Of a DNA stretch of 64,000 nucleotides, positions 17,089-26,479 are shown piece by piece. Location of the stretch: assembly GCA_028554795.2 (NCBI GenBank), contig CM068830.1:106243145-106307144 (forward strand), given 5' to 3'. Both the position numbers and the translations under genes were made by a program. Positions within the stretch are counted from its first letter, which is position 1, and each line of letters begins with the position of its first letter. The notes below the pieces were generated by a model. The model searched no databases and was not told the origin of the DNA. It saw only the letters and a list, made by a program, of their open reading frames with translations. Origin of the DNA: Sinohyriopsis cumingii (lineage: Eukaryota > Mollusca > Bivalvia > Unionida > Unionidae).

Positions 17089-17322
17089 ATGTGGACCACA
17101 GTTGAATCATCCACCCTTGTGTCTTCCATGATGTGTAGGACGGACATGCTCATGTATGTCCGGTCCAAGTGGACTGTTGTTGATAGGACAGATACTAGTC
17201 TATGGATGAGAAGAGTTTACATAGAAAGACAAGGATGCCTCAAGAGGGTACTTGTGTATGGACCTGCAGTTAGAAGGAGTTTAAGAAGAAGAAGAAGATG
17301 TGACAGATGCCGTCTATGTTAA
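17089..17322 (+). CDS. Small Arg/Cys-rich basic protein (Polinton-B right end)
   Basis: 77 aa, ATG at 17,089. The first half is Thr/Ser/Met-rich (MWTTVESSTLVSSMM). The C-terminus is strongly basic and ends in paired cysteines (RRSLRRRRRC ... CRLC), suggesting nucleic-acid binding, perhaps protamine- or core-like. The histone-type stem-loop lies 25 nt after the end of the reading. It is the outermost right gene and ends inside the TIR. No family recognised. A close copy is in Polinton-A. Confidence 0.72.
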   Translation: MWTTVESSTLVSSMMCRTDMLMYVRSKWTVVDRTDTSLWMRRVYIERQGCLKRVLVYGPAVRRSLRRRRRCDRCRLC

Positions 17323-17336
17323 TATTAATATTAACA

Positions 17337-17843
17337 TAAACCCAAAGGCCCTTTTCAGGGCCACCCACATTTCTCGAAAAGAGATAGCCTTTCGATTGCC
17401 TACCCCTTTATAAAATTTTTTAAAAAAAAAAAATCCCATGTTCAATTCCCCTTGTCCCTAAAGTAGTTTTTTTTCTAACATGTTCAATTCCCCTTTGTCC
17501 CTAGACAAACCCACACTTTATTCCCATGTTCAATTCCCCTTGTCCCTAGACAGACCCAAACTCTATTCCCCATGTTCAATTGCCTTTGTCCCTAGAATCG
17601 ATATTTTTTTTCCATTGTTCGAATGCCTTTGACGCTAATCTCAATATTTCCTTTTTTTCCTTTCTCCAATGTTAAATTCCATTGACGCTAATCTTACCCA
17701 GGGTTTTTTGCCCATGTTAAATTTCCATTGACGCTAATCTCGCCCAGGGTGGTTAATGTTAAATTTCCACTGACGCTAATCTCGCCCAGGGGGTGTTTTT
17801 AATGCTAATTCCCATTGACGCTAATCTTACCCCTTTCACTACT
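17337..17843. repeat. Polinton-B right TIR
   Basis: Inverted copy of 517-1,023, ending CCTTTCACTACT and followed by ATCGTG. Confidence 0.92.
17347..17362 (+). terminator. Histone-type 3' stem-loop of the gene at 17,089-17,322
   Basis: GGCCCTTTTCAGGGCC on the plus strand, preceded by CCCAAA and followed by ACCCACATTT and TCTCGAAAAGAGATAGCC. This is essentially the canonical histone context (AAA, stem-loop, ACCCA, purine-rich downstream element). Confidence 0.92.
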
Positions 17844-17849
17844 ATCGTG
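17844..17849. repeat. Right target-site duplication of Polinton-B (ATCGTG)
   Basis: Second copy of ATCGTG; Polinton-A's TIR resumes directly after it. Confidence 0.93.
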
Positions 17850-17973
17850 GGACTGTTTAGGGACAAGGGGAATGGAACATGGGATTTTTTTTATATAAAA
17901 AAAATAATGGGGGTAGGCAATTGAAAGTAAATCTCTTTTCGAGAAATTGGAGTGGCCCTGAAAAGGGCCTTTG
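17850..17973. repeat. Polinton-A left TIR, inner part
   Basis: Continuation of 284-516; inverted match to 35,131-35,254. It includes the stem-loop at 17,954-17,969. Confidence 0.9.
17954..17969 (-). terminator. Histone-type 3' stem-loop of the gene at 18,000-18,575
   Basis: GGCCCTTTTCAGGGCC on the minus strand, 31 nt past the coding end, with AAA before it and TTTCTCGAAAAGAGAT after it. Confidence 0.88.
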
Positions 17974-17999
17974 GGTTTCTTCTAACTCCTCCACTTCTT

Positions 18000-18575
18000 T
18001 CACCATCCCCTTATCTTTCCCAAAATTCCTTTCTTCTTCTCCTTTGTCTCTGTTATCCAGTCAGGATGACCCATCTCTCTGAATTTCTGTTGAATCTTTA
18101 TCCAATTGTTGTTAAGCCGCTCAAACTCTTCCTTTTTCTTTTTGTTTTCTTCTTCTTTTCTTTCTACAGTCCACTTTTCTTTGATCTTCTTGACCTCTTC
18201 GGTCAGCACTTTCCTCATTACTTCTTCCCCTTTCTTAAGCTTGTCTAAGCCCCACTTCACAAAAGACCAATCTGTCCATTCAACAATGTCTTCTAAAAAA
18301 CACCTTGCACTTGTCACCTAATGTATCGCTTCTTTCAACTTGCCCACTTTCACATACGGTGGGTAAATGAAACCTCTAATTCTCTTCTCCTCATCCTCTA
18401 TAATTTCTTTCACAATACCGATGGCTAAGTGGAGGCTGGTTACTTGTCTTGAGACGAAGTCTTTTGTCACTGCATGCCTCCATTCATGTTCAAGCCTTTC
18501 TGCTACATTCAATCCATCCACCATCCAATACCAACTTCCCATAAGGTTGTTATACAAAGCTGAAGCTGCTGGCAT
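18000..18575 (-). pseudogene. Polinton-A left-arm accessory gene with one in-frame TAG
   Basis: From the ATG at 18,575 the frame runs 85 codons to a TAG at 18,318-18,320, then stays open in the same frame for 106 more codons. The first part holds WYWMVDGLNVAERLEHEW and GIVKEIIEDEEKRI; the second holds a Lys/Glu coiled coil (VERKEEENKKKKEE) and ends with KGILGKIRGW. Promoter motif and histone-type stem-loop lie at the two outer ends of the combined frame, so it was one gene. Either it is disabled by a nonsense change or the stop is read through. Function unknown; analogous in place to 1,045-1,425 of Polinton-B. Confidence 0.7.
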
Positions 18576-18624
18576 CTTCTTGTTTGCTTATTCCGTGGAA
18601 TGGGCTCCAATGGCAAACACTGTT

Positions 18625-18672
18625 AGTTTTATAGTTAAAGTGCGGACGTGAAGGAAAGCATCCCCCTAAAAC
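18625..18672 (-). promoter_or_regulatory. Left-arm promoter of Polinton-A
   Basis: GGACGTGAAGGAAAGCATCC at 18,644-18,663 (one difference from Polinton-B), followed by CCCTAAAAC, with TATA-like ACTATAAAAC at ~18,625-18,634 toward the ATG at 18,575. Confidence 0.72.
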
Positions 18673-18764
18673 AAAATTAGTTAGTTAGTTGGATTATAGT
18701 GGTTTTCGCTCTTTTGAACATGTACCATTTGTTTATTCACGCACTGCGTGATTTTTAATTACTC

Positions 18765-18799
18765 CTGGGGGAAGGAAAAGGAGCCTCATCCCCCAGGCT
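18765..18799. other. Hairpin in the LINE 3' region
   Basis: CCTGGGGGA and TCCCCCAGG form a nine-pair stem around a ~17-base loop. It lies in the untranslated 3' part and could aid recognition by the reverse transcriptase, or be incidental. Confidence 0.45.
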
Positions 18800-19000
18800 T
18801 TTATGTACTCAAAGAGTACTTTTTAATTTAGCCACTCAGGTGTAGGACTAACTAGTCCTTAACAACCTGACTGAAAGGCTAATAAACATGAGTGGGAATA
18901 GTCACACCACACACTCGTGTTTCTTAGTTGGATTGAAATGCCTCAGGTGTCAAACAAAGCAGTATGTGACTCCCGCTACGATTGGTCGGCAGCGATGACG

Positions 19001-19306
19001 TCACATTAGGACACCTGGCCTTGTGGCATTGACGAAGTGGCCCGCTTTTTTGATATCATCAATTGCCTTTCCCAGTCCCATATTCCGGTAGACAGAGCCT
19101 TCCTTTTTCCCACTCTGTTTAGGTGGTGCAGGTTCATCAGCTTCATCGCCGCTGGAGGATGACACTTCCGGGGCCGCTGCCAGTGTGGAAGCCTCAAACT
19201 CTTCAGGGCCGTCTGCCAACACCGCCCGGCCCCGGCCGAGCATGCTAGTAGAAACAGCTGTGGAAGCCCGATCCAAAAGTTCAGCCAGACGCCGCCCAAG
19301 AGACAA
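19001..19306 (-). other. GC-rich open frame of unknown origin in the LINE 3' region
   Basis: 101 codons, no ATG at the start (TTG). Ala/Ser/acidic-rich, with SSSSGDEADEPAPP and a C-terminal MGLGKAIDDIKKAGHF. The block 18,960-19,430 is much more GC-rich than its surroundings, which suggests a different origin (captured sequence, or part of the LINE 3' region). No family recognised. Confidence 0.3.
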
Positions 19307-19483
19307 GGAGACGGTTAGGAGTATATTTTTTTTTCTTTTTCCTTCCTCCTCCCCATGAACTCCCCACTTATCCCGACCCCCATCCTATCGGCCCGGAATG
19401 AAAACCTGCTCCACGGCTGCCCGTATGCTACTATGGAGTCCTGTTTTAATTAATTCCTATTTTCCTATTTTAATTTTTTGTGG

Positions 19484-19700
19484 CCTTAATTGGTTTTTAT
19501 TATTCGGGCTATGAACGGCTGTGTCAGTTTGTGAACCTACGAGACCTAGCAGGCCGTCATAATTCCCAAACAGTGATTTTGTAATATTCGTCCTTAACTG
19601 GTTTTTATTATTCGGGCTATGAACGGCTGTGTCAGTCTGTGAACCCACGAGACCGAGCCGGCCGTCATAATTCCCAAACAGTGATTTGTAATATTTTTAA
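19484..19700. repeat. Two tandem 108-bp units in the LINE 3' region
   Basis: TTATTATTCGGGCTATGAAC followed by GGCTGTGTCAGT, twice, 108 bases apart (from 19,491 and 19,599). Differences are few, so the duplication is recent or kept homogeneous. The second unit overlaps the end of the RT/RNase H frame. Confidence 0.85.
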
Positions 19701-22700
19701 CTGGTCTTTGATTTACTTTCTTAGATTTTTTTATTAGATTGGATTCGTGTATAAAACTTATGATATTTTTGAATGTTAGATTAATATTGGGGTTTGTGTT
19801 CATCAAGACTTCTGGGTATGTTGCAGGGGATCCAATATTATGCTGTTTAACTTTAAACTTAGCCCTTTCTTTTTCAAGTGTATGGCAGTTGTTAAAAATA
19901 TGCTCTATGTCTTCTAGGACCCTGCAGTGGTAGCAGTTAGGGTTATGTGGTTGTGGTCCTATGCACTGTCCGAAGCTGTTAGCCAGCTTGGTTTTGCCCG
20001 TGAGTATTCTATTTATGAATTTTTGTTCACTGCCTTTTGTTTTGGGTGGTTTCCTATTTCTACATACTTCTTTAATGATGGTTTTTAGTTTCCTGCCTTG
20101 AGTGCTTGTGTTCCATAATTCCTGCCATTTATTGTCAATGAGGGTTTTAGATATGCTATTGAGTTCGCATATGCTATAATCTAGGTTGATATGAGTGGTT
20201 TCGTTTAGTTTTTGTTTAGCTGTTATATCTGCCATATCGTTACCTGGTATGTTAATATGGGATGGTATCCACATAAATTCTACTTGTAAGTTATTATTGT
20301 TCAGTATTTTTAACAATAAATTGGTTTGCCTAAGATAGTTTTCTCTTGATATGGTGTTGTTATTAAGTATTGAGTTTATGACGCTTAGCGAGTCACTTAT
20401 TATTACCGCTTGGGGTATTTTGTTCTCTTTGATCCATTTGAGTGCTTCAGGTATGGCCCAGAATTCAGCTGTGTATATAGAGCAGAAGTTAGGTAGTCTT
20501 CGTCCTACTTTAATGTTAAGTTCGGGGATTACGTAAGCTGCTGCTGTTCTGGGTGGTTCTGTAATTTTGGATCCATCAGTGTAAATCTTAATGTAGTTGC
20601 AATATTTTGAGTTGATTTCTTCTGTACAGATTGTGTTTAGTTTGAGTTCCTGCTCGTTTTTATTGCCATATTTCGTAATGAGGGTGTTAACTGAGGGGTT
20701 GATATTTATCCATGGTTCTTTGTCATAGTGATTTGCAGTTTCTGCTTGGAGGTTGTTTATAGGAAGTTGTTCAACTAATTGATGGACTAATTTCCCTGCT
20801 GGTATGTTTTGTGATAATTTAGTTCTAAAAGGTATGTTGCATTTATTTATAGCTAGCCGGGTGGGGTGTGTGTCGGGGTGTGTTGTTAGCCTGGCTGCAT
20901 ATCTGAGGGTGAGTTCTTGTCTTCTAAGGTGGAGCGTCAGTTCTCCAGTTAAGATTTGAAGTTCCACTAGTGATGTGGATGGTAGTGCTCCAGTGCAAAT
21001 AATTAGGGCCTTTCTTTGTATGCTATCTAGTTTCTTGAGGTTATTTTGGGGTGCCGAGTTGTAAATTTGGCATCCGTAATCTAGTTTAGATCTAATTAAC
21101 GATTCATATAATGCTAGTAAGGTTTCTTGATTGGATTCCCAGGTGGTTCCTTTAAGGGTTGTAAGGAGGTTAAGGTCTTTATTGCACCTTTTGACTAGTT
21201 CGTTTATGTGGTGTCCCCAGTTTAGTTTGGAGTCATAATGCATTCCTAAAAATCGTGCTACTTTTACGAATTTAATTTCTTGATTTTGGATGGTGAGTTT
21301 GGGAAACTGATTTTGTAATTTACGTTTGGTGGTGAATAATACTGCTATGGTTTTCTCATGGGATAATTTGAAACCCCATTTATCAGCCCATTTCCCTATT
21401 TTGTTTAAACTTGTTTGATTATCGCTGATTACTTTGTGGTTGGAGGGGTTTCCTGCTCTCCATAATCCACTATCATCAGCAAATTGTGAGAGTTCAATTA
21501 GTTTTGATGTTAAGTTGGTGTCCAAGTCATTAATCATGATGTTGAAAAGGTTTGGGCTGAGTACGCTCCCTTGTGGTGTACCGTTTTCAAGTGTGTGTGG
21601 TTCAGAGTAGGTGTCGCCGACTCTGGTTGATATTTTACGGTCAGCGAGGAAATTTTCAATGAATTTAAACATTCGACCTGTGATTGCGTAGTGGTTGAGT
21701 TTGGCTAATAAGCCTTTGCTCCATACAAGGTCGAATGCCTTTTCGAGGTCAATAAATACTGCAATTAAATTGCTATCAGCTTTGCGTTTGGAGTTGAACG
21801 CTAATTTGATTGCGATTTCTAATCGTATTAGTTGATCCGTGGCGGATCTTTTGTTTCTAAATCCGCATTGATTATCGGAGATTAAATTATTGCTCTCTAG
21901 GTGGTGTTTGAGTCGGTTGGTGACTATGGTTTCCATGATCTTACAAATGTTGTTTGTTTTGGAAATGGGTCTGTAGGAGCTAATATCGTTAGGGCCTTTT
22001 CCTTGCTTGGGTATTGGAATTACTATTGCTTGTTTCCATTTATCGGGTAGTTTGCCTGAGGTCCATATTTGGTTTAGTAATTTAATAATTGTTTGTTTAA
22101 TGTTATTTGGGATATTTTTGTATATTGTGTATCCTATTTGATCTTCCCCTGGGCTAGTTTCGTTTTTGGTTTTCAATGCTAGGTCCCATTCGTAAGTTGT
22201 AATGTCTTTATTTAGGTTCGAGACTTTGGGACCGAGGTCTTTAAAGAGATTACTATGGGTTTTTTCTACTTTGTCCCTATGTAATTGAAATGCTGGGGTG
22301 TGGTTGGTGTTGCTACTCATATCTGAGAAATGCTGAGCTAGTCGGTCAGCTTTTTCTTTATTAGTAATGGCTCCAGCTATTTTTGGGGTGGTGTTAGTTG
22401 TCTTACCTCTAATTGATCTAATCTTATCCCAGACTTGTTTGGTACTAGTTGTGATATTGATATTCGTGCAGTAATTATGCCAAGTTGATTCCTTTGCCTG
22501 TTTAATTATGTTTTTAAGGTTTTTCTCCTTTTGTTTATATATAGTGAAATCAATAGAGTTTTTAGTGCGTTTGAATTTATTGAGGGCTTTTTTCTTATCA
22601 GTGATGGCTTGTTTGCATTCATCATTCCACCATGGGACTGCTTGTTTATTTGGGTTACCACTAGTTTTGGGTATGTTATTGGTGGCTGCCTTTAGTATGG

Positions 22701-23560
22701 TATCAGTCAGGTCTTCGTAATATTTAGTAATATTATCATTTTCTAGGTTTTTGGTGTCTATTTTGCTTAGTGTTTCATTAAATGTGGTCCAATCTGCTTT
22801 TGAATATATCCATCTAGGGTTCTTTTTAGCGAGTTGTATTGGACCATCATCTGCAGGGTGACTATTACTGGAAAGTGGTCACTGCCCAAGGGGTCAGTTT
22901 GATCCATTCTCCAGTTCGCCACCTGGGTTATTGATGGCGAGCAAATGGTGAGGTCGATGGCGGACATGAGACCGTTTTCTGGGTTAAGGCGTGTTTTTGT
23001 ACCGTCATTTAAAATGGCTAAGTTAGATTCTGCGGTCCATTCTTCAATCAATTTGCATCTTTTGTCCGTCACACCGCCCCCCCCCCCATAGCTCGTTATG
23101 GGCATTGAAATCTCCACAGATGACGATCTGATTTACTCGTTTGTGATCATTTATTTGTTTGTAAATAATTAAATTAAGTTAGCTGTGCCTGATGTTCCCC
23201 CTGGGTCATAAATATAGAATATTTGTATTTGACCCTTGCCTGTATGAATTATGAGGGACTGAATTTCGAATGCTTCGTTGCTACCTGGGGTTGGTGTTAT
23301 GGTTATTGTTGTTACATTCGGGATGTTATCTGCTATATAGATGGCTAAACCCCCACCTCCTTGTCCCGTGGTTCAATTTTTGAAGTGACCTGGGACGTAT
23401 CCTGGGAGTTTGGGTATTTGTTTGGTTCTACTTGTTATTTTTGTTTCTTGAATGTATATAATATCTGGTTTGTGTTCTAAGCTTTGTAATTTGGCTTTGA
23501 GTTCACTGATATTACTTATTAAGCCTCTAGCATTCCATTGCCATATTATAATGTTCCGGT
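19594..23560 (-). pseudogene. LINE ORF2: endonuclease, reverse transcriptase, RNase H
   Basis: APE-type endonuclease (WQWNARGL; IQETKI; GSDHFPVIV) spans ~23,560-22,800 with stops and frame changes. A continuous frame then runs from about 22,760 to 19,594, of which 908 residues follow the first ATG. It has the RT core (PIPKQGKGPNDISSYRPIS; AVFIDLEKAFD; NGTPQGSVLSP; FADDSGLW) and RNase H (KIYTDGSK; YTAEFWAI; ISDSLSV; WIPSHINIPGNDMAD). The RNase H domain after RT places it in the I-like group. RT and RNase H are intact in frame; the endonuclease is broken. Confidence 0.88.
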
Positions 23561-23845
23561 TTGTTGTCTAATCCATTATTGGGGTGGTCATTTATTGATT
23601 GTTTTGTGTTGAGGGTTATGATGTTAACTTCAAATTTGATTCGATTTTGCTTATTATGCTTATTATCTGTGTTATTTTATCCATGATGTAGTGGTGGTTG
23701 TTGATAAGTTCGGCTTTGATCTCTATGAGTAACTTTTCTATTGTCGGGTTTGACAGTGATTTGTTTTTGGTGTTAGTGTTATCTGATTCTTCGGGGTGGA
23801 GTTGTGAGTCTTTGTGGGATTTGATTAAGAATGTATCTTGTTTAT

Positions 23846-24610
23846 TTAATCTTGTTTGATCTTGTTTGACCTTGGTTGGTTGGGTGTTTGGGCTGTGGTT
23901 GCTTCAGTTGCTGGTTTGTTTGGGGTCATGATGTGGTGATTTTTATTACTGGGGGTTAGTTTTTTCGCCGCATGATACGGGATTTGCTTGTTGTTCATTA
24001 TATCTATGGTTTGATATTCCTTGATAGTGTTGGGGCGTTCGTGGGATTTAGGTAGGTGGGGGCCCCTGTAGTTGGTACATTTGGGTGTAGTTCTACGACA
24101 TACACCTTTGTGGTTTCCCCCGTATTTGTAGCATAGTTGGGTATATCTACATCTGTTAGAGAAATGTCCCCAGTGTTGGCAGTTGCTGCAGAACCTGGGT
24201 TTGATTATGTAGGTCTCAAGGCGGTGGCGTGCCCCAGAGTGATCTAGTCTTATCATGGTTGAGAGTGGAGAATTTGATTCTAGTATCGCTGTATTGGTTT
24301 CCTGTCCTAAATGATTTTTGAGTTTATAAGCCCTATTTATGGGGGTACCACTGTCTTTGAGTTTGGCAGTGAGGGTTTCATTGTTTATCCCATTATTTTG
24401 TCCTGTGAGTTTTATAACTGCTTTAAATGTTGGATTGTTCGTGCGGGAGTGTGTGGCTAAGTCAATTGTTCGTGTGTTATTGTTTATTGCCATAAGGGTC
24501 TGGTTGCTATTGTGTGTTTTGGTTATTATGTTCTTTGTCCCTATTTGTTTGTGTCTTTCGACGTTAACCCTAATGTTGTTAATAATTTCAATTTCTAGGA
24601 ATTTGGCCAT
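23846..24610 (-). CDS. LINE ORF1: gag-like CCHC protein
   Basis: 254 aa with three Cys/His knuckle-like groups near the middle (CSNCQHWGHFSNRC; CYKYGGNHKGVC; CTNYRGPHLPKSH), the second and third lacking some ligands. It binds LINE RNA in related elements. The ATG at 24,610 may not be the native start, as the element seems truncated here. It precedes the endonuclease region by ~290 bases. Confidence 0.75.
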   Translation of the reverse strand: MAKFLEIEIINNIRVNVERHKQIGTKNIITKTHNSNQTLMAINNNTRTIDLATHSRTNNPTFKAVIKLTGQNNGINNETLTAKLKDSGTPINRAYKLKNHLGQETNTAILESNSPLSTMIRLDHSGARHRLETYIIKPRFCSNCQHWGHFSNRCRYTQLCYKYGGNHKGVCRRTTPKCTNYRGPHLPKSHERPNTIKEYQTIDIMNNKQIPYHAAKKLTPSNKNHHIMTPNKPATEATTAQTPNQPRSNKIKQD

Positions 24611-25191
24611 TTGACTGCGAGTGCTGCAGTGTATGGATACAGTTCTTGTAATAATTGATGGTAATGATCCACGGTTTGAATATGGTCATTGAGTTCCTTC
24701 CACGGAATCTGTTCAATTACATGTGATAAAAGTCGTGGCATGGCAGCCTGTTTTATAGTCTCTTTGTTTCGGAAACAATACACGTACTTTCTAGCCAGAC
24801 ATCTTCGTTCTTCAAATCTTGCATACTGTAACCGAAACTTCAGAGTTTGTTTAGATGTTTCCTCTTCCGCTAAGTAGATTCCACGTAAAATATGTCGGTA
24901 ATCCTTTAACTCGTCTTCCTCAATGCGTTGCTCTAGGTGAATCTCTAAGTAACCAAAATGACCAACACGTGGATCATCGGGGCCCTGGAAGTATTGAACA
25001 AGGTCTGACCACTGAAACAATTTCTGACGAATCAGTTCTTTTATACGATTCAGGTACCAGTGGTTAAAGATCTGGTGACGTAACGGATGCAACTGTTCTT
25101 TACGTTTGACTTGTATTTTGACCAGCTCTCGGTAAATGCGTTCTCTCAACTCCACAGGCAAAGCACGAATGTTCTCTTGTAAAGTATCCAT
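24595..25191 (-). CDS. Unknown Polinton-A protein, tandem copy 2, probably cut by the LINE
   Basis: 198 codons from ATG 25,191. The first 38 residues are almost identical to those of the gene at 25,204-25,659 (LPVELRERIYRELVKIQVKR), then the two diverge while keeping segments such as HWYLN. The LPxELRxxIY start is faintly F-box-like; that is weak. The last ~6 codons come from the adjoining LINE, so the true C-terminus is missing. Helical, Arg/Leu-rich. Confidence 0.6.
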   Translation of the reverse strand: MDTLQENIRALPVELRERIYRELVKIQVKRKEQLHPLRHQIFNHWYLNRIKELIRQKLFQWSDLVQYFQGPDDPRVGHFGYLEIHLEQRIEEDELKDYRHILRGIYLAEEETSKQTLKFRLQYARFEERRCLARKYVYCFRNKETIKQAAMPRLLSHVIEQIPWKELNDHIQTVDHYHQLLQELYPYTAALAVKWPNS

Positions 25192-25203
25192 AAACAGGTC
25201 ATA

Positions 25204-25659
25204 CTAAATCCTCTTTTGTCTGACAGAAGAAATGTACCGTTTGCACAGACATGGTTTTACTTCAGTGCCAAATTTAAATCGTTTAGTCACTAATTTACAC
25301 ATTACAATTCGTTTAGAAGTTTCCTCTTTCACTAAGTTGACATTGTGTAAAAGATGTCGGTAATTCGTTAACTCTTCCTCTGGAATTCGATGCAGTAAGT
25401 TCACACTGTAGTAGATAGAATCATCAATAGCAAACCAATCCTTTTTAAAACCAGGGGGTTGTTGATCAATGTCTGTCCAATGGAACACTTTCAAACGAAT
25501 CAGTCCTTTTATAGCATTCAGGTACCAGTGATTAAAAAATCGGTGACGTAACGGATGCAATTGTTCTTTACGTTTCACTTGTATTTTGACCAGCTCTCGG
25601 TAAATCCTTTCTCTCAACTCCACAGGCAAAGCGCGAATGTTCTCTTGTAAAGTATCCAT
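25204..25659 (-). CDS. Unknown Polinton-A protein, tandem copy 1
   Basis: 151 aa, ATG at 25,659. Paralogue of 24,595-25,191: near-identical N-terminus and shared core, then a basic C-terminus ending RQKRI. Possibly an adaptor-type accessory protein given the F-box-like start, but this cannot be shown from sequence. The near-identical 5' parts beside diverged 3' parts suggest gene conversion or selection on the N-terminus. Confidence 0.6.
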   Translation of the reverse strand: MDTLQENIRALPVELRERIYRELVKIQVKRKEQLHPLRHRFFNHWYLNAIKGLIRLKVFHWTDIDQQPPGFKKDWFAIDDSIYYSVNLLHRIPEEELTNYRHLLHNVNLVKEETSKRIVMCKLVTKRFKFGTEVKPCLCKRYISSVRQKRI

Positions 25660-25681
25660 AAAAAGGTTATGTTAAGTTACT

Positions 25682-26317
25682 TCAATGTCTCGGTCCCACT
25701 AAGGGTAAGTAATGACAATTCGGTGACCATCGAGCATGTTCCAGGTAGGCTGAATCTTGTGGTTCCCAGTGGTGAAGTGACACATCGCAACTGAAGCATT
25801 TGACTTTATCCCTTTCGCCCAAGTAGAAAAATCCGGCTCTGGCTAATTCTTCGGGGGTCGGACCTCCCAAATACTTAGGCCATTTTCCTTTGAACGATTG
25901 AAGACGATTTTCAAAGTCGCAGTATTCCGACAAACGCACAGGGAACGAATATTCGTCTTTCACATGTTCGTTTCGATGAGGGTTGGGTGCCATGGACAGG
26001 AGTTTGCTCAGGGCTGGATGACATCCGTAGGGAGGTAAACGTGAAGGTGAACATCCACCTTTAAAACGAAACCCAGTAACGTGTCCAAGAGGACGAGTGG
26101 CATCGCTTTCGCATCCCTCAGGTTTGGCACGCACAGCATCACTTTCCATGATAGGGGTAGTGAAAACAAAGTTCCCATGATGCTTTACGGCATCGCTAAG
26201 GTCACAGCGTACAGCATCGTTCCTATCGCAAGGCTCACAATCGCATTCCACTTCAGAAACCCTACACTTGAATTGTGCCTGTCTGAACTTATTTTGTGTT
26301 TCTCTGAAAGTATTCAT
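25682..26317 (-). CDS. BIR-domain protein (IAP-type) of Polinton-A
   Basis: 211 aa, ATG at 26,317, TATA (AGTATAAAAAGG) at ~26,371-26,382. The N-terminal half is Cys/Asp-rich with DAVR/DAVK repeats and not recognised. The C-terminal ~85 residues form one BIR domain: GFFYLGERDKVKCFSC, then HHWEPQDSAYLEHARW and SPNCHYL, giving the CxxC...H...C zinc set. IAP-type BIR proteins of insect DNA viruses block caspases or bind their regulators; a similar anti-apoptotic role here is inference. No RING finger. Confidence 0.85.
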   Translation of the reverse strand: MNTFRETQNKFRQAQFKCRVSEVECDCEPCDRNDAVRCDLSDAVKHHGNFVFTTPIMESDAVRAKPEGCESDATRPLGHVTGFRFKGGCSPSRLPPYGCHPALSKLLSMAPNPHRNEHVKDEYSFPVRLSEYCDFENRLQSFKGKWPKYLGGPTPEELARAGFFYLGERDKVKCFSCDVSLHHWEPQDSAYLEHARWSPNCHYLPLVGPRH

Positions 26318-26479
26318 CTTGTTCGCTTAGTCTTGGTAGTCACAATGAACTATCGATCTTGCCTAGGGTTCCTTTTTATACTAGTCGCAATGCAGTCTCA
26401 AGCTTGTACATCGTTCCTTTTTTATGTCTTGTTTTGGAAGGTACTGTCTCTAAGGTGCCGTCATCAATGTACCGTAGTG

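Larger units (their letters stand above)
517..17843. mobile_element. Polinton-B, inserted in the left TIR of Polinton-A
   Basis: A 17,327-bp element beginning AGTAGTGAAAGG and ending CCTTTCACTACT, with ~507-bp TIRs and a 6-bp duplication. Gene order by rising coordinate: three tandem accessory genes, an unknown gene, hexon, pVI-like, penton, membrane protein, integrase, coiled-coil protein, two core-type proteins, ATPase and polymerase B (all minus); zinc-knuckle gene (plus), accessory gene (minus) and small basic gene (plus). Where shared, it is closely similar to Polinton-A and lies in the same orientation. Several late genes are intact; the polymerase and penton are broken, so it is recent but not autonomous as it stands. 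No protease gene was recognised. Confidence 0.93.
18676..24612 (-). mobile_element. I-like non-LTR retrotransposon (LINE) inserted in Polinton-A
   Basis: Gag-like ORF1, then endonuclease, reverse transcriptase and RNase H on the minus strand. The 3' end is placed tentatively at the TTAGTTAGTTAG tract (~18,676-18,690), which would be a short repeat tail as in I-like elements. The 5' end is near 24,612, where the reading of the unknown gene 24,595-25,191 runs into ORF1; the LINE is probably 5'-truncated. Exact target duplication not resolved. Confidence 0.75.

Noticed and set aside
17089-17322. A true histone gene
   Set aside because: The histone-type 3' end invites the idea, but the 77-aa product has no histone-fold pattern; only the Arg-rich tail is reminiscent.
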